Assembly: GCA_009617715.1 (NCBI GenBank)
Contig: VTFK01000148.1
Coordinates: 1,426,001-1,490,000 of the forward strand
DNA from: Plectrocnemia conspersa
Taxonomy: Eukaryota; Arthropoda; Insecta; Trichoptera; Polycentropodidae
Direction of reading: 5' to 3'
Length of the DNA: 64,000 nucleotides
This document shows positions 12,401 through 24,909 of this stretch, one piece after another (the stretch's first letter is position 1; every line of letters starts with the position of its first letter). The notes under the pieces are model-generated. The model made no database searches and was not told the DNA's origin. It was given only the letters and a program-made list of their open reading frames with translations. The translations under genes and the position numbers were made by a program.

Positions 12401-13767
12401 TACTTTACGTAAAGGTAAGCGTATTTTAAAATTAAGGTAATAATATTTGAAAAAGTTTCTTTAAATTATTTATATTTCGGTGATTAATTGCATTTTTATT
12501 AACTAATATATATGTAGAAAAAATCAGGCGAATGAAAATAAGACTATATTTAACATTAGTGCAACAAGGAAGAATGAGTTTCTTGGTAGAAAGAAAGAAA
12601 GTAATAGTTTGAAAAAAATGTCTGAACGTTCGAGTTAATCGCCAGTTGGAAAGTAATTTTCGAAACCGGAATTCCGAGCTATACACGCGTGTTTCCTATA
12701 AATGTATACATATGTAGATATATGCAAAACTTGATTTTTGCGATTTTTTTTAACACATACATTCATTAAGTAATCATTATGAAGAGATAAATACGAATCA
12801 AAGTTTATTCAAAAATGAAAATACAGGTCATACGTGAATTGTTTTACCGGAAAAAATGTAGCAAAAGTATTTTAATTTTATTTTAGTAAATGTGAAGAAA
12901 TCATTTTAAAAAAAATTTTATTTCGAGAAAATTTGATGTACTATTATATATTATTTTCATATCTAATTGAATATATTTAATAAAACATGTTTTTTGCGCC
13001 ATTAATCCGTATTATTAAAACTATGCCTGAATTTTTATATAATATATTTTATATCTTCTGATCATTATTATCACAATGTGTGTATCAAAATTACTATACA
13101 TAAAATTATATAGTAATTACAACATTATTCTCTAGATTATATTTTTTTTTCATTATGATTATAACATTAAATGATCTAATATTTAAATAGTTTTTTATTA
13201 TTTTACGCATAATCATAATAACACTAACTAGTGGATAGACTTTCTTGTTTTTGCAACCATTATAAATATAATCTACACTCCAAAATTAATATAGTTATGA
13301 TATACATATAAATGTGATTTTTTTAATGTAAAAGTTTTGATCGATAGTGCAATCGAATAAAATATATTTTGCAACATCTAACTCAAACTATTACTACTAT
13401 GAGTAAAATAACTTGATATTTGAAATCTTGAATAACAGTCAACATGGTTAACAACTTTAATTATTATATAATTATTACGTCAATAAAAAATAGTAATTGA
13501 TACTATGCGTGATAAATAAAAGCAACAATGCGAAACGAGTGAATGGTTCATAATTTCTAACTCGACTGCACAAAAATCTCATCGCCAAATAATCTTTCAC
13601 ATTCTTCTGTATATTATTTAGCTATTGTATTCTACTTTATAATCAATTTTTATGATACAAAATTAAGTGAAATACAAGTGAGATAAAAAATGTATCAGCG
13701 AATGAAGAAAAATAATATATAGTTTATATCAGTATTATATATAAAATAATATATATTATTATATATG
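9419..13767. other. AT-rich sequence, nothing recognised
   Basis: Over 4 kb of AT-rich DNA with no coding motif, transposon end or RNA gene that I can support. AT-only palindromic runs are common, for example around 13720-13765, and are expected by chance at this composition. Confidence 0.4.
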
Positions 13768-13768
13768 A

Positions 13769-14130
13769 CCGTGCTTCCCAAACTATGTTCCGCGGAACAC
13801 TGATGTTTCACGGAAAGTTGCTAGGTGTTCCGTTAACAAAATTCAAATTTGACCTCATTTTAATCTTTTCGAAATTATTTTTTATTTATACGGCTGCCTG
13901 AACCCGACCGACGCAATAGCCAACTGTCATTAGTCAGTCAACAGTTGCCAAGACTGCCAAGTCATTTGTCTGCGCTAGTAAGTTTGCTTACACGCACTTT
14001 AAAATTATACACGTTGATCATATATGAAATGAAACTGAAAATCAAAATGCAATGTGTCATGACAAAAGCTCCACGGACTTTACATTCACGACTAAGGCTC
14101 CAAATGACAAATGGTCCACACACCATTTAG
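13769..14130 (+). mobile_element. hAT-type element end (relic)
   Basis: The sequence starts with GTGCTTCCCAAACTATGTTC and continues into CCGCGGAACACTGATGTTTC. These words are typical of the terminal region of many hAT elements, whose ends usually begin CAGTG-TTCCCAAACT. Downstream DNA to about 14130 is GC-richer than its surroundings and probably internal sequence of the same element. No opposite end, target duplication or transposase motif was found. Confidence 0.55.
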
Positions 14131-15720
14131 TCCAACGACATAACGTCCACAAACAAAATATTTTTTTCAATATATTGATTAATCGAGGGAAAATTGAAAT
14201 TTTCATTTTACTCTTTCGCAGATTACTGAACATAAGTAAGCGAAACAAATCAAATCCGATAGCGTAATACAAAATGTATCGAGTGTCGGATTTTTTAAAT
14301 TAAAAAATCTTTATGCTACCTTAATTAGTTATATTTTCATCAGTGCGTAATTACAAATACTTTAGAAAGTCGATAGAATTATATATGCCTGACCAATGCA
14401 TTATCCATTCATTATAAACAGATTATTTTTTTACCATATTATGATATTACTAGATTTAATGATATTGATGTACACATTTTAATCTTTTAATACATAAAGT
14501 GGATTGTAAAACGTACAAAAATTAAGTACACAGTTTTTCGAATCAAATCCGATCGGAAACACAAATTTTATCGTGGTATTGTGTAATTATATAAAATAAA
14601 AAAATATCATAATAATACTAAAAACTTAATATCTCTATATACTTCTTCATCAATATATCTTTTAATTGCACAAAATAATCATTAAAAAATCATAATAAAA
14701 ATGAGTGTTGCTATCATTTTTTATCAGTGCGTTAATTACAAATGCTTTCGAAATTCCAATCAACATCAATAGATTGTTTCTTTACTAATAGTAAATAGTA
14801 CAATATAATTAAGAGGTTTACTAAATATATATTTAACGGTATTTATATGTATAATAACACAATTACATGATACATATAGAGGATTGCTAAACGTTAAAAA
14901 TTACAATGATATTTTATTATGCTTAAACATTATTTGTATATTGTCGGAGGTCAGATCGTTTGCGATTATAAGTGATAAACATAACAACACCAAAATATCT
15001 TGTTTCCATTTTACCTGAATGGATTTGTTTCCGCGATTTATTTTTAGTATTAAAACGCGATTGCTTTCGCAGATTATTAAATAAAGGTAAGCCAATCAAA
15101 TTAAATCCGATCGCAAATTACAAAGTTGATCGTCGGAATATCAACTTATTTAAATTAAAAAAATATATTCGCTACTGAAACATAATACATATTTATACTT
15201 CCTTAACTAGGTATCTTTAGTTTGCACAATGTAATTACTTAAAAATAAAAGTAAGATTGATCATTATTATTTTTTTTCAGTGTACGAATTACAAATAATT
15301 TCGAAAGTCGATAGAATTATATTAGTATATGCGTGCCAATTGTGTTATCCATTCATTATCAAGATATTGTTTTTTTTATATATATATTATATATAGTATA
15401 ATTATGATGTTCTTTTTATAAATGATATTATTGGATAATACATTGGTCTCGCATATATAATTCTATTGACTTTTTAAAGCATTTGTAATTAACGCACTGA
15501 TAAAAATATACCTTATTAAGGAAGTATAATAATATATTATGTTTTAGCAGCGTATATTTTTTTTGTATATTTATAACCTTCTTTTTTATTTAAAGTTTTC
15601 GACACTTAATAAACTTTGTATTACTTTGGCTTTACTTATGTTTAGTAATTAAAGAAAAAATTATATGCAAATTTCTAACACTCCTCGATTAATCGAAGAC
15701 ATAAAAATAACTATTTTGTA
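14131..15720. repeat. Cluster of four copies of an unnamed ~250-300 bp repeat, one inverted
   Basis: A shared unit occurs at 14219-14430, 14538-14785 and 15068-15372 on the + strand and at about 15400-15720 on the - strand. Its most conserved word reads CAGTGCGTTAATTACAAATG, followed by a CTTTCGAAAGTCGATAGAAT-like stretch and then a CCATTCATTAT-type segment. Further upstream the copies share GATTAATCGAGG and CATAAGTAAG-type words. The third and fourth copies face each other and form an inverted repeat with arms of about 290 bp around an AT-rich centre near 15385. No ORF with known motifs is present. It could be a non-autonomous transposon family or a local duplication. Confidence 0.65.
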
Positions 15721-16252
15721 ATATTTTCCGAAAATCAGTGAGGACAATTTCTGGGTTCATAATCTATTTTAATGACACCTAAGCTAGCTATATTAAAAAC
15801 CTACATGATTTAAAAATTGATTTTAAAAAGTTTGGCAATATTAGCGATTATTGTTTTACTTCTGTTTCCTGCGATATATTTATGTGGATCAAGATTTTTT
15901 TTACAATGCAATAACGAAGCTAAAGTTCAGAAAGCTCGATGCTACATTATATATAATAATTGAATTGCAGATTTCAGTAAGATTTGCAGTTTAAGGACTT
16001 CAATCATCAAAATTATTTAAAACTTAATTTACTTATATTTGTGTTTTAGATAATTTATTAGTAATTACTACATAAATAAATTTTCATTAAGTATTATTAT
16101 GCACCCAACAAAATAAACAAGGTGTTTCGTTAAAATTTTAAGATTTACGAAGTGTCCTATATGATGTATTCATAATACAAATTTAGCATATGTGGAACAA
16201 ACTATTTAATATGTTCATAAAATGAAATGTATGTATGTAATTTATTATTAAA
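15721..16252. other. AT-rich sequence, nothing recognised
   Basis: No feature beyond an isolated ACAAGGTGTTTCG motif near 16119, resembling motifs at 4450 and 30920. Confidence 0.4.
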
Positions 16253-16256
16253 TTAA

Positions 16257-16481
16257 CCCTTTGAACGAGGAAATCGACTAAAGCCCAATTGAATTTTTTA
16301 TCTCTTTACGCAAAAATCAGAAAAAAATGCTTTTCAAGAAAAAACAAATTTTTGTGAATAAACATAAAATATCATTTTAAATTAATAAAAATTAAAAAAT
16401 CAAAACTTTTAAAAAAGGTAAATTTCATTTTTCAAAAAAAAAAAAAATTAATTATTATTTTTGAGTCACGCGTCCAAAGGG
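16257..16481. mobile_element. piggyBac-like MITE, 225 bp, TTAA target sites
   Basis: The ends are inverted copies of CCCTTTGRACG, reading CCCTTTGAACGAGG on the left and CCCTTTGGACGCGTGA when the right end is read inwards. Each is flanked by TTAA (16253-16256 and 16482-16485). TTAA target duplication together with termini starting in CCC is diagnostic of the piggyBac superfamily. The 200-bp interior is AT-rich and non-coding, so this is a miniature element dependent on a transposase in trans. Confidence 0.8.
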
Positions 16482-16485
16482 TTAA

Positions 16486-17055
16486 ATTACTAGCACAGTA
16501 TTTATTCCAAAGTTTATATGACAATATATGAAATCTCAGTTTCTTAATTTGATATACTTTTCTAAATGAAAAAGCTTATTATTTTTTAATGAAATTAAAT
16601 GCACTATAAAACATATTTTAATTTATAGCATATGAAATATAGGCTTATTACGATAGTGTAATTCTATAATCTTGGTTAGCTTAGAATGATCTTTTGTAGC
16701 GAAGTAATTACACTTATGAAACTTTCAAAGCTAATCTGTATGCCTGAACTAGAAGTTGATTCAAACTTGAAATCCTCTTAATACAATGTAATCATTTTAT
16801 TGAACACATAAGATATTTAATATGATTGCTATTTAAATAAGTAAATTATATTTACAAGTAAAGGATAAACATCTATCGTTATAAAAACATATCTTTAATT
16901 ATAATGTATTAAATAAAAAAGATGGTTTGCGATAGAAATTAAAAAAACTATCCAAAATACAAACTCATGGAAGAGTTAATTGTCTAAATCGATGAATTAT
17001 TAAGCATTAATGTTATTAAGGAACAAGTAAACCTTTTTACAAAAAAATGTATTAT
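16486..17055. other. AT-rich sequence, nothing recognised
   Basis: No coding or repeat signal seen. Confidence 0.4.
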
Positions 17056-17059
17056 ACAA

Positions 17060-17670
17060 TGACATTTTTGTTGAGCCAAATAGTGTAATTCCGTCACAGT
17101 TCATAGCCAATTATGTATATTAAAGAAACTTGGGATATAATAGGAACTAAATTAAATTATTTAGTAAATAAAGCAGTCTCCGAAGGAAAAATACATGACA
17201 TAACTATTACACCTATATTTTAAATAAAAAAATAGTAAAAAGGTTAAGGTAATGAGATTAATTAACATGTTGCCTTGTATAGAAAAAGTGCTGTAAAAAG
17301 TAGTAATTTAAAAATTTTAATTTATTATTTCTCAAAACATCCTATGTGAACAACAATGGGAATTCAGAAAAAAACTTTCCACTGAGACCGCATTACAAGA
17401 AGTGATAAATGATTGGTTTTTGGCCAAGGATACAAACAAAAGCATTGGAGCAGTTTTCTTGGAGTTCAAGAGAGCAGAAGAATAATGTTAAAAAATTAAA
17501 GAATATCAGTATAAGTGAAGTAGTTTTAAGATGGCTTAGAAAAAAGAAAACATAAAGCATATTCAAAAAAATAATATTTCACGGTGTACCACAGGGGTCT
17601 AAATTTGGACCATTGTTATTTATATTATGTATTAATGATCTATTTAATAATGTAAAAAGTGTAGCATACA
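17060..17670 (+). pseudogene. LINE (CR1/Jockey-type) reverse transcriptase fragment
   Basis: Blocks appear in order on the + strand: ETWDIIGTKLNYLVNKAVSE (about 17129-17188), then after a gap EFRKKLSTETALQEVINDW (about 17361-17417, the palm start), AVFLEFKRAEE (about 17451-17483, a degenerate motif A whose aspartate reads E), and SHGVPQGSKFGPLLFILCIN (about 17577-17637, motif B, followed by DLFNNVK). Stops and deletions separate the blocks, and the YADD motif is not found downstream. The wording differs from the LINE family at 3.7, 9 and 62-64 kb, so at least two LINE lineages are present. Confidence 0.8.
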
Positions 17671-18224
17671 TCTGTTTGTGGATACATTATATGTTTATGT
17701 TATATATTATATGTATGTTTAGTTAAAATTTGTTTAATGTAAAAATTAGCTATTAAAATAATAAAAATATTTAATGAGCCTAATAAAATTTTGACCTAAT
17801 AAAAAAAACTAATTTAATTCATAAATTACGCTTGCAAATATAATACATATCACATATATTGATATCTACTGTACGGTAATCGAAAATTATTTTGATGAAT
17901 TCAAGTAATCTGATCCACACGTTTTACGACTCAAACTTCTCAGCAACTTCGCGTTTTGCGCAAAAATACACATCATATATTAAACTCTCGATTTGTATTT
18001 CGAATAATAATTAGATTTTTTGGGGTTATTCATTATATATCAACTTTCCGCATATTTATAGAAGCTATCGGTCTACCTCTGTTTTATTCCTTTGCGAGCA
18101 AAATTTATTTAAAGCAATTACTACTATATCAAGATTACTTTAATGTATTATAAAACTTTCTACTTAACTTTCGATTTTTTACTTAAAACTTATACTCTTA
18201 ATCTTGAATATAATTTGGAGCAAA
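17671..18224. other. AT-rich sequence, nothing recognised
   Basis: No supported feature. It lies between two LINE fragments that might derive from one insertion, but the wording does not prove this. Confidence 0.35.
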
Positions 18225-18525
18225 AAGGAAACAACTCAAGATTCAACTTCGGCAAATGCACTGAATGATAATAAAAGATCCCAGATGACATTGGATAACA
18301 AGCTACTAATCTACAAATCGATACTTTAATCCGTAAAATATACGGGATTTATATCTGAGGTAGCTTCCGCCATTGCTATAATTCAGAGATTCAAATAAAA
18401 ATCGATATTTAAAGACATTATAAGAAACGAAATAACGAACATAAATTCGACATGCAGAGACAGACTAAAAATTTACATGGATCTGACGACACCTGACGTT
18501 TTAAACGATTTAGACCATCAGACAG
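18225..18525 (+). pseudogene. Jockey-type LINE ORF2 C-terminal fragment
   Basis: The + strand reads MTLDNKLLIYKSIL (about 18278-18330), then a degenerate YGIYI block near 18343-18357, then an IQRFK-like block near 18383, and finally an NINSTCRDRLKIYMDL-type stretch (about 18440-18487). This order (KLLLYKxILKPxWxYG ... IxxxQRxQSK) is the conserved C-terminal end of Jockey-clade ORF2. Stops interrupt it several times. It may belong to the same insertion as the fragment at 17060-17670, separated by decay. Confidence 0.65.
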
Positions 18526-21307
18526 ACATATCTGATACATAGCAATTAATTAATTGTAATATATACGAATATATTTAATGGAAAATTACTGTTTGGTTGT
18601 ATTTGTAGTTCTGATAAATAAAAAACAGCAAAGTGTTGAGAAACTAATTGCGCTTAGAAAATTGACAAGATATAAATTTGACGAACGTATATTTTAATCA
18701 AAAATTATGTAATGTCTACATCTGAAATGCAAATATTGCGATACGTAGTGCGATATTAATACGATCGTATGAATTATTTAATATCCAATGCGAAGTTCTG
18801 CAATTTCTTGGGATCTACAGTGACAAAGTTGCAAAGCAATTTCAAGTATGTAGAACGCACAGGTTGAGCTATAATTTCCTCTTACCTTTGATCTGCTAAA
18901 CCGATTAATTCAAATTAAAAGTATGAACACGGTAATAAGCACCAACAATTTTTATTACACCATCTCTAAAGCTGTTTTATTATTTTCAACTGGTATAAGT
19001 TAATTCAGAGCTAAAGTTAAAAGCTTAAATTTTTCATAAATTTAACTTAATGCTACCTTGTAAACTAAATCCTTGCATGCAATATATATTTTTTTTCGAA
19101 ATATTTGTATTACATTTTATCTTTGAGTTATACTTGGACTTTAGACGAGAAGGTGTTGATTGTATTTGATACTAAAGTCTTACGAGATAATTCGAGCAGA
19201 AGAACCTTGGATCGATGAACCAGATGGATAATGCGGATTGTGAAGGAAGAGCTCAGTCTTAGAGTAAGCCACATTCAATCTATAGTTGAATAAAACACAT
19301 TAATATCGGCCCATGAGCAATTACTAAGGCTTTTGGAGCAACGAGAGAGTATATCTCAATAGGAAACAATATGAATAACACTAAAGAGCTCGTAAAACGA
19401 ATATAGTCAATACATCAAATATTATTCTAATCAAGTAATTGTCATTCGACGTCAAAGTTCATATGTTGAACCAAAATTTGAATTGATCTGCTTATAAAGT
19501 TTAACTGTTTACAGAACGAGACCCGTTTCAACATTAATTATTCCAGATAAAATGTCTAACGTATGAAGCACATATTCTTTGGAACGTATACAAAATAAAA
19601 AAAAAACAGATGTATGAACATATTTATATATAAGAAAATGCACACCAAACTGATATTTTTCATAAGGAGTTAGCAGTGTTGTTTGTTCCTTATAAGTTAA
19701 ATAAGGAGTTATACATATTATTAAAATCATTCTGTATTCTCTTTTGAAACACGTTATGCTAATCTTTGAATATATTTACATGTTAAAATGTACAAAAAAT
19801 CACGTCTATGTGAACTTATGATTTTTCGATCAAATCTAATATATTAAATATCAAGATAGCGTTCTAATAGCTTTTTCTAATATTTTGTTTAGTCATGAAT
19901 TTGATTTACAAACAAGTTTTCTATTTCTCGATTAGCGAAATCACTTTTATGTATTTTTTAATAAATCATTTTTCTCTGTATGTGAAATTGTATGAGTTAA
20001 AATAACGGTTTAAATATAAAAACGAGTGTTTTCTAATCGAAATGAAGCATTGTGAGCGATAATTTGATTGAAGAACATTATCTATTCTCAAAGGTTTTTT
20101 ATATAGATTGTCTCGTGCCGATTGGCTTACGTTTTCCCACAAATAATATTTTTTTTAATTACTATACTTTTCTAATTTAAGTAACAAAAGTCAATACATT
20201 TCCACAAGAGGAATTCATAAAAAAATACAGTTTTTTTACAATATACACTGGTATATGATTCTCTCGAGTTGTGTCGACTAGAAAGCACTTATTCAAGCTC
20301 CTGATAAAAATATACAAGAACTATTAGACAAATAATACTACTATCAAACAATACCACAATTAGCACAATTAACCATTGGATAGTATTGATTTGTTTTCAT
20401 GTAGGTACTCACAGTTGGTGGACGCATGATGACGCATGTTATGCCCTAAATTATTTAAAAGATTTCCTTAAACATAAACTATACTTATATGCACAATTTT
20501 CTGCATCTTTTTCAATATTAAACTAACTTTATGTAGGCTCTCACATACACTCACCTCTAAATTTGCGCAATATTAATTTTATGCGGTTAAGAAAATATTT
20601 TTTTTAAAATACTTTAAGCTAAACTAATTTGGTTCACAGCTTACGCTCACACTTAACCTACATCTGGAACCTCTTACACTGTCCATGCATTGTGCTTTAT
20701 GGAGTGCACGCGTTTCATTTACTTTATAAGTTACATAAACGTGAACAAGTACACGAGAATACAATTCAATAAATATTCTGTGTAGATATTTTGCAAGCAT
20801 TGACTGCAGTCGTTTTATTATGAAAAAAAATGTGGCCGGTGTTACATTTTTTTATTATTAAATTTGCATATTTAATTTAAATTTCTGGGCTAAAATTTAT
20901 TATTAGTTCACACGAAAATAGTGTATTACTCTTAGTAGTAAAAACAGTTAATTGTTTCTAGTTTTAATTTAATTTTTGAAACTCTACCGCTCTTTAGAAG
21001 CCATTTTATGTTTTAAAACAGATCGAATAAAATACATATTAAATCTCAGTTACAATAAAAAGTAAACAGCTGCGCGATTAATTTTTATGATTAGGATTTT
21101 CCACGCATTGGTAAAACAAATATGCTTTGGAAAACATATATTGTTCTTAATGAAAAATATTAGGAGGGCGTTGTTTGTTATTAAAGTCCATCGCAACTAT
21201 GTAGAAAAAATTATGAACCATTTGCAAAATATTCTATTGTATCTTTGTAAATAAATTTTATATTTTAAAAATCATTTACTGTTATGAACAGATTTTTTAT
21301 TGTACAG
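18526..21307. other. AT-rich sequence, nothing firmly recognised
   Basis: A GC-richer patch at 19130-19380 vaguely resembles the tail of a LINE ORF (KVLR and TRWIMRIVKEEL words), but the match is too weak to call. The rest carries no signal. Confidence 0.35.
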
Positions 21308-21561
21308 TATTAGATCATCGCGTCTGTCGATTGCATACAAGCGTCGATTGTGCGAGCCTACATATGAATCGGACCAGTTAAACGGTCTTGTAAAAACGTT
21401 TGGAAAGCAAGCTTATCGATGCATCCCCATCTCGGCGGCAAAAGTAGTGGGTCCAAGAAATGAAATGGTAGGGGGACTTCTGGTGGACCTCTACCACCTA
21501 CCCACAGTCTCATGCAGACAAGTGTGTATAGTCGAAAGTCACGGACGCCAATCATCATCAG
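21308..21561 (+). CDS. Candidate exon of an unidentified gene
   Basis: A 254-bp island of near-balanced base composition stands out from AT-rich flanks. It is preceded by a pyrimidine-rich acceptor (TTTTTTATTGTACAG, ending at 21307) and followed by an excellent donor (CAG/GTGAGC, GT at 21562). One + frame is open across the whole island and would encode about 84 residues, including SSRLSIAYKRRLCEPTYESD and the word AYRCIPISAAKVVGPRNEMV; the entry phase is 2 and the exit phase is 1. I recognise no domain. It could equally be a non-coding 5' exon, perhaps of the downstream pentraxin gene. The reverse-strand ORF lacks a convincing acceptor. Confidence 0.35.
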
Positions 21562-24099
21562 GTGAGCACCGATATCTTTCTATCGACTATAGATATTATA
21601 CACACGGAAAATTTTAGTGAGTGTACGTAGATAATATAAGAACACTTTTAACTGTGCTCATTCAATAATATATGAATTTTAACTACACATTATGTTTATC
21701 GCGCGTTAAATATAAGCAAATCTAGCGAATTTTAAATACGTGAAATAACAATGTATTTTTATGGTATTATGGTTAATTTAAAAACATTAATTTAGTAGGC
21801 TTTTTATGATATACGTTTACTGTGAAATAAATAAAAATATATATATATATATTGGAATTTGGATATAATAAATTTAAAATCGCTAATATATTTTTATATA
21901 TAATTATTATACTTTAAAACTTCAAACTATCAAATAATACATTTCTAAAATAATTTTATAGAAGTTAATAATATCAATATGAATGGCATTTAAAGATGAT
22001 AATATGATATATGTATAAGCATATTATATGATCTTAGATTTTGGCAAATAACTTATATATAAATAAGTAATCTTTAATTGCCGATATCAAAATTCTTTTA
22101 AATTCCCACAAAACAATTTTATTTATTATTGCGATACTAAAATATTTTCATGATACAATAAGTATGTTACTATAAAATCAATAAGTAAAGACTAAAATTG
22201 CGTGTCTTTATTCAATGACATATTTTTTAAATTTCCTTAATATTTATTGTATTTTTGTAGTATACATATTTTTTTAAATATTGATACTAAGTTTTTTGTA
22301 AACATGTTTTGATTTAGTTAAACTATGAAGTATATAGAATTTTTTCCGTGTTTTTTAATAATATAAAAAATAAGCACAGTCGATATTTTTTACTGCTTGA
22401 TCATTGACAAGATCAGTTTAATATCCTCATTGATAGATCAGCATTTAAAGTAATTCGTAAACAGATATTTTGATACCTCTCGCAATTAAACCCTAATTAT
22501 GTATAATATATGCTCAAGTGTTATATGTATTATATGAAATGCGAATATTCATACCTAAGACTCAATTTGCTAGATATTTCTATTTATAAACCCTTTAGAA
22601 TGAATAATAATAAGATAGCATAGAATTATGCATCGTTAGTAGACTTGCAATTAAATTTGTTTCTATAGCTCAATGGTTTATAAGTGTTTACGTGAAAATA
22701 TCTCTCGCTAATGACGACCTAACGAAATTGAATACGTCGTATTTCAAATATATTTATAAAATTACATATTTGTGACCTTCGCTTATGCTTAAAAATGTAC
22801 TATTGATAAAGGTTAAAATGAGTAAATATTTACTGCCTGTTTATGACACAAATTATAACCATGGCATTCAAATGTATTAGTAATACCACAATAGCATATA
22901 GTTAATGTGTTGATTAGAATTAATCTCTTCGTAAGATGTTAAAAAGTTTTTTTAATCATGTCGAAACCTACTAGTCGACCTCGACACTATTTATTAAGTT
23001 TCTTTAGAAACAGTTTGATATGATTCATTGTTTATCGCTATGGCAAATCTTTTGAATGATCTAGATGTTATTACGTTTTTTTTTCACTTATAAAAAGTGA
23101 ATAGTTTTCACGAATTTGCTCATTTATATGCATCGACTATTGAAAGGAAGTTTATGTGATGAGCGTACAACGTTTCCTGTTACGGATTATGATTTTAAGT
23201 GCTATTTATATTTTTACATTAACTTGGCTTATTACACAGATTATTCAAAAATGTTGGATTACTCTCGACCCATTACTTAAAACCTACGGTGCTCGAGTTT
23301 TACTGAAAAATTATATTGTCATGCGACGAAATAAAATATGCTAGGTGATTTTATACAGGATGGCTTTTAAATCCGCGGATTAAATGAAGTGGTTTTAACG
23401 TAAAATGTTACATAACACAGTCTTTAAATATAATGTAGTAAATATAATAATTTGGCAAATATGTTCTTAAAAAATAACAACAATTAATCAACGCTTTTAA
23501 AGTAATTGACATTCACTATTACTTATTATAAATTTTCACTGAAATATAAATCAAAGTACATAATTTAATAACCAGATTTTTACTTTAAATATGTTTTGCT
23601 ATAGCAATAACACATACACTCCAAGTCAAAGCTAAAATAACCCGATTTCCTTGTTATAAAAAACATTTTTACATTACAGTTTATATCAAGAAGGCTTTTT
23701 TTAACAGTTTTTTGCAGGGATAATTTAGGCGTGAACATTTAAAAATAATATAATAAGAATATATTATGTAAAAAATATTTTAATAAATTATCTAAATTTC
23801 ATTCCTTTTGCTAAAAATCTATTATAGAAAATGATTAGGTTATGTCATTTTTCTAAAAACTGATTTAATCTTATGTTCCAAAAAAATTATGTGAAAAATA
23901 TTTTATTAATTTATTTTTTCTATATCAATCAAAAACTCAGAAATAAGTCATCTGGAAACTATTACATTTAATTTGTTCCGTTAGATTATTCAACATGTAT
24001 TTGGATCAATAATTTTAGTGCACTAGGAAATGACTTTTATTTTGCCAGCATGGGGATAAATATCTTAGGAACACATAATTGAACCAATTAATTCCATAA
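21562..24099. other. AT-rich sequence, nothing coding
   Basis: It contains a short (AT)n run near 21837-21852. The ORF at 23156-23344 has no recognisable motif or splice context. No transposon ends were identified. Confidence 0.4.
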
Positions 24100-24660
24100 A
24101 TACATTTTTGACCTACGTTGCCATAATAAGTGTTCGCTTAACTGCCGTTCGTGTAACACATTATGAGTGGTCCATAACTCGATTAACTTGATCTATGACT
24201 CTGATCGAAACGGTCTCTCTATGCCAAGAGCTTCCGTTTTCACCAGACGATTATCTCTTCGCTTACAGGATTACGTAAAAACAAATTGCAATAATTTTCG
24301 CTCTGTCTGCAATCTACAATTTTAAAGCGCATATAGGAAATCCGCTACTGAGCATACAACAGTGTGTCTTTAACTCTTAACCGCCTTATTTGTTGTTATT
24401 TGTACACATTCCGGTTAAAAATGAGAGTGAAGTTGACCAACTTCACGATACTAAAAGTTAAGTGTATTACACACACGCACACCCATACACTCAAATACAC
24501 ACTCGAGCGCGGAAAAGAGAACTTCCGATGTGTCATCAGACGCGAGAGATTCGTTTTATGGCAGTGAATGAGTGGCTCGTTGTCGAGTTTTCACTTTTCG
24601 TCATGTTGATAGCCATCAGAAACACACACTCACACTCGTTTTACGCTATATTCACGTAAT
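24100..24660. other. GC-richer island with CA-rich tract
   Basis: This 550-bp island has much higher GC and CpG content than its flanks. It contains a CA-rich tract at 24469-24503, GAGAG and ACTC-type words, and a 9-bp perfect inverted repeat GTGAAGTTG/CAACTTCAC (24427-24446, 2-base loop). Promoters and 5' exons in AT-rich insect genomes often look like this, but I see no reliable TATA box or donor, and a degraded repeat is an alternative. Confidence 0.3.
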
Positions 24661-24909
24661 TTAAAATCTTGTGCAGCAATTGCAGAATAAAACATTAAAT
24701 AAAAAAATAAAAAAAATATAAGCAATTTAAAGATTTGTTTGTAAAATGTACATATATAAAACTAAATTTTTAAAATCATTTATGTTTTACATTATTTTTT
24801 TGACTTAGCCCAGTATCTAATGATTTTCGTAAAGAAGTTTAAATAGCGTGTTGAATTTAGCTAAAAATTTAAGCAACATAAAAAAATCATGTGTTTATAT
24901 ACTTATATA

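Noticed and set aside
13720..13766. Long AT palindromes
   Set aside because: Runs of A and T alone form palindromes easily at this base composition.
17060..18525. One continuous LINE insertion
   Set aside because: The two fragments are in compatible order, but more than 500 bp of unrecognisable DNA separates them and family identity cannot be shown.
19130..19380. LINE ORF tail (KVLR ... RWIMRIVKEEL)
   Set aside because: Only two short words fit, without order or spacing strong enough to call.
21358..21558. Minus-strand 66-codon ORF over the candidate exon
   Set aside because: No plausible acceptor on that strand, while the + strand has both acceptor and donor in consensus form.
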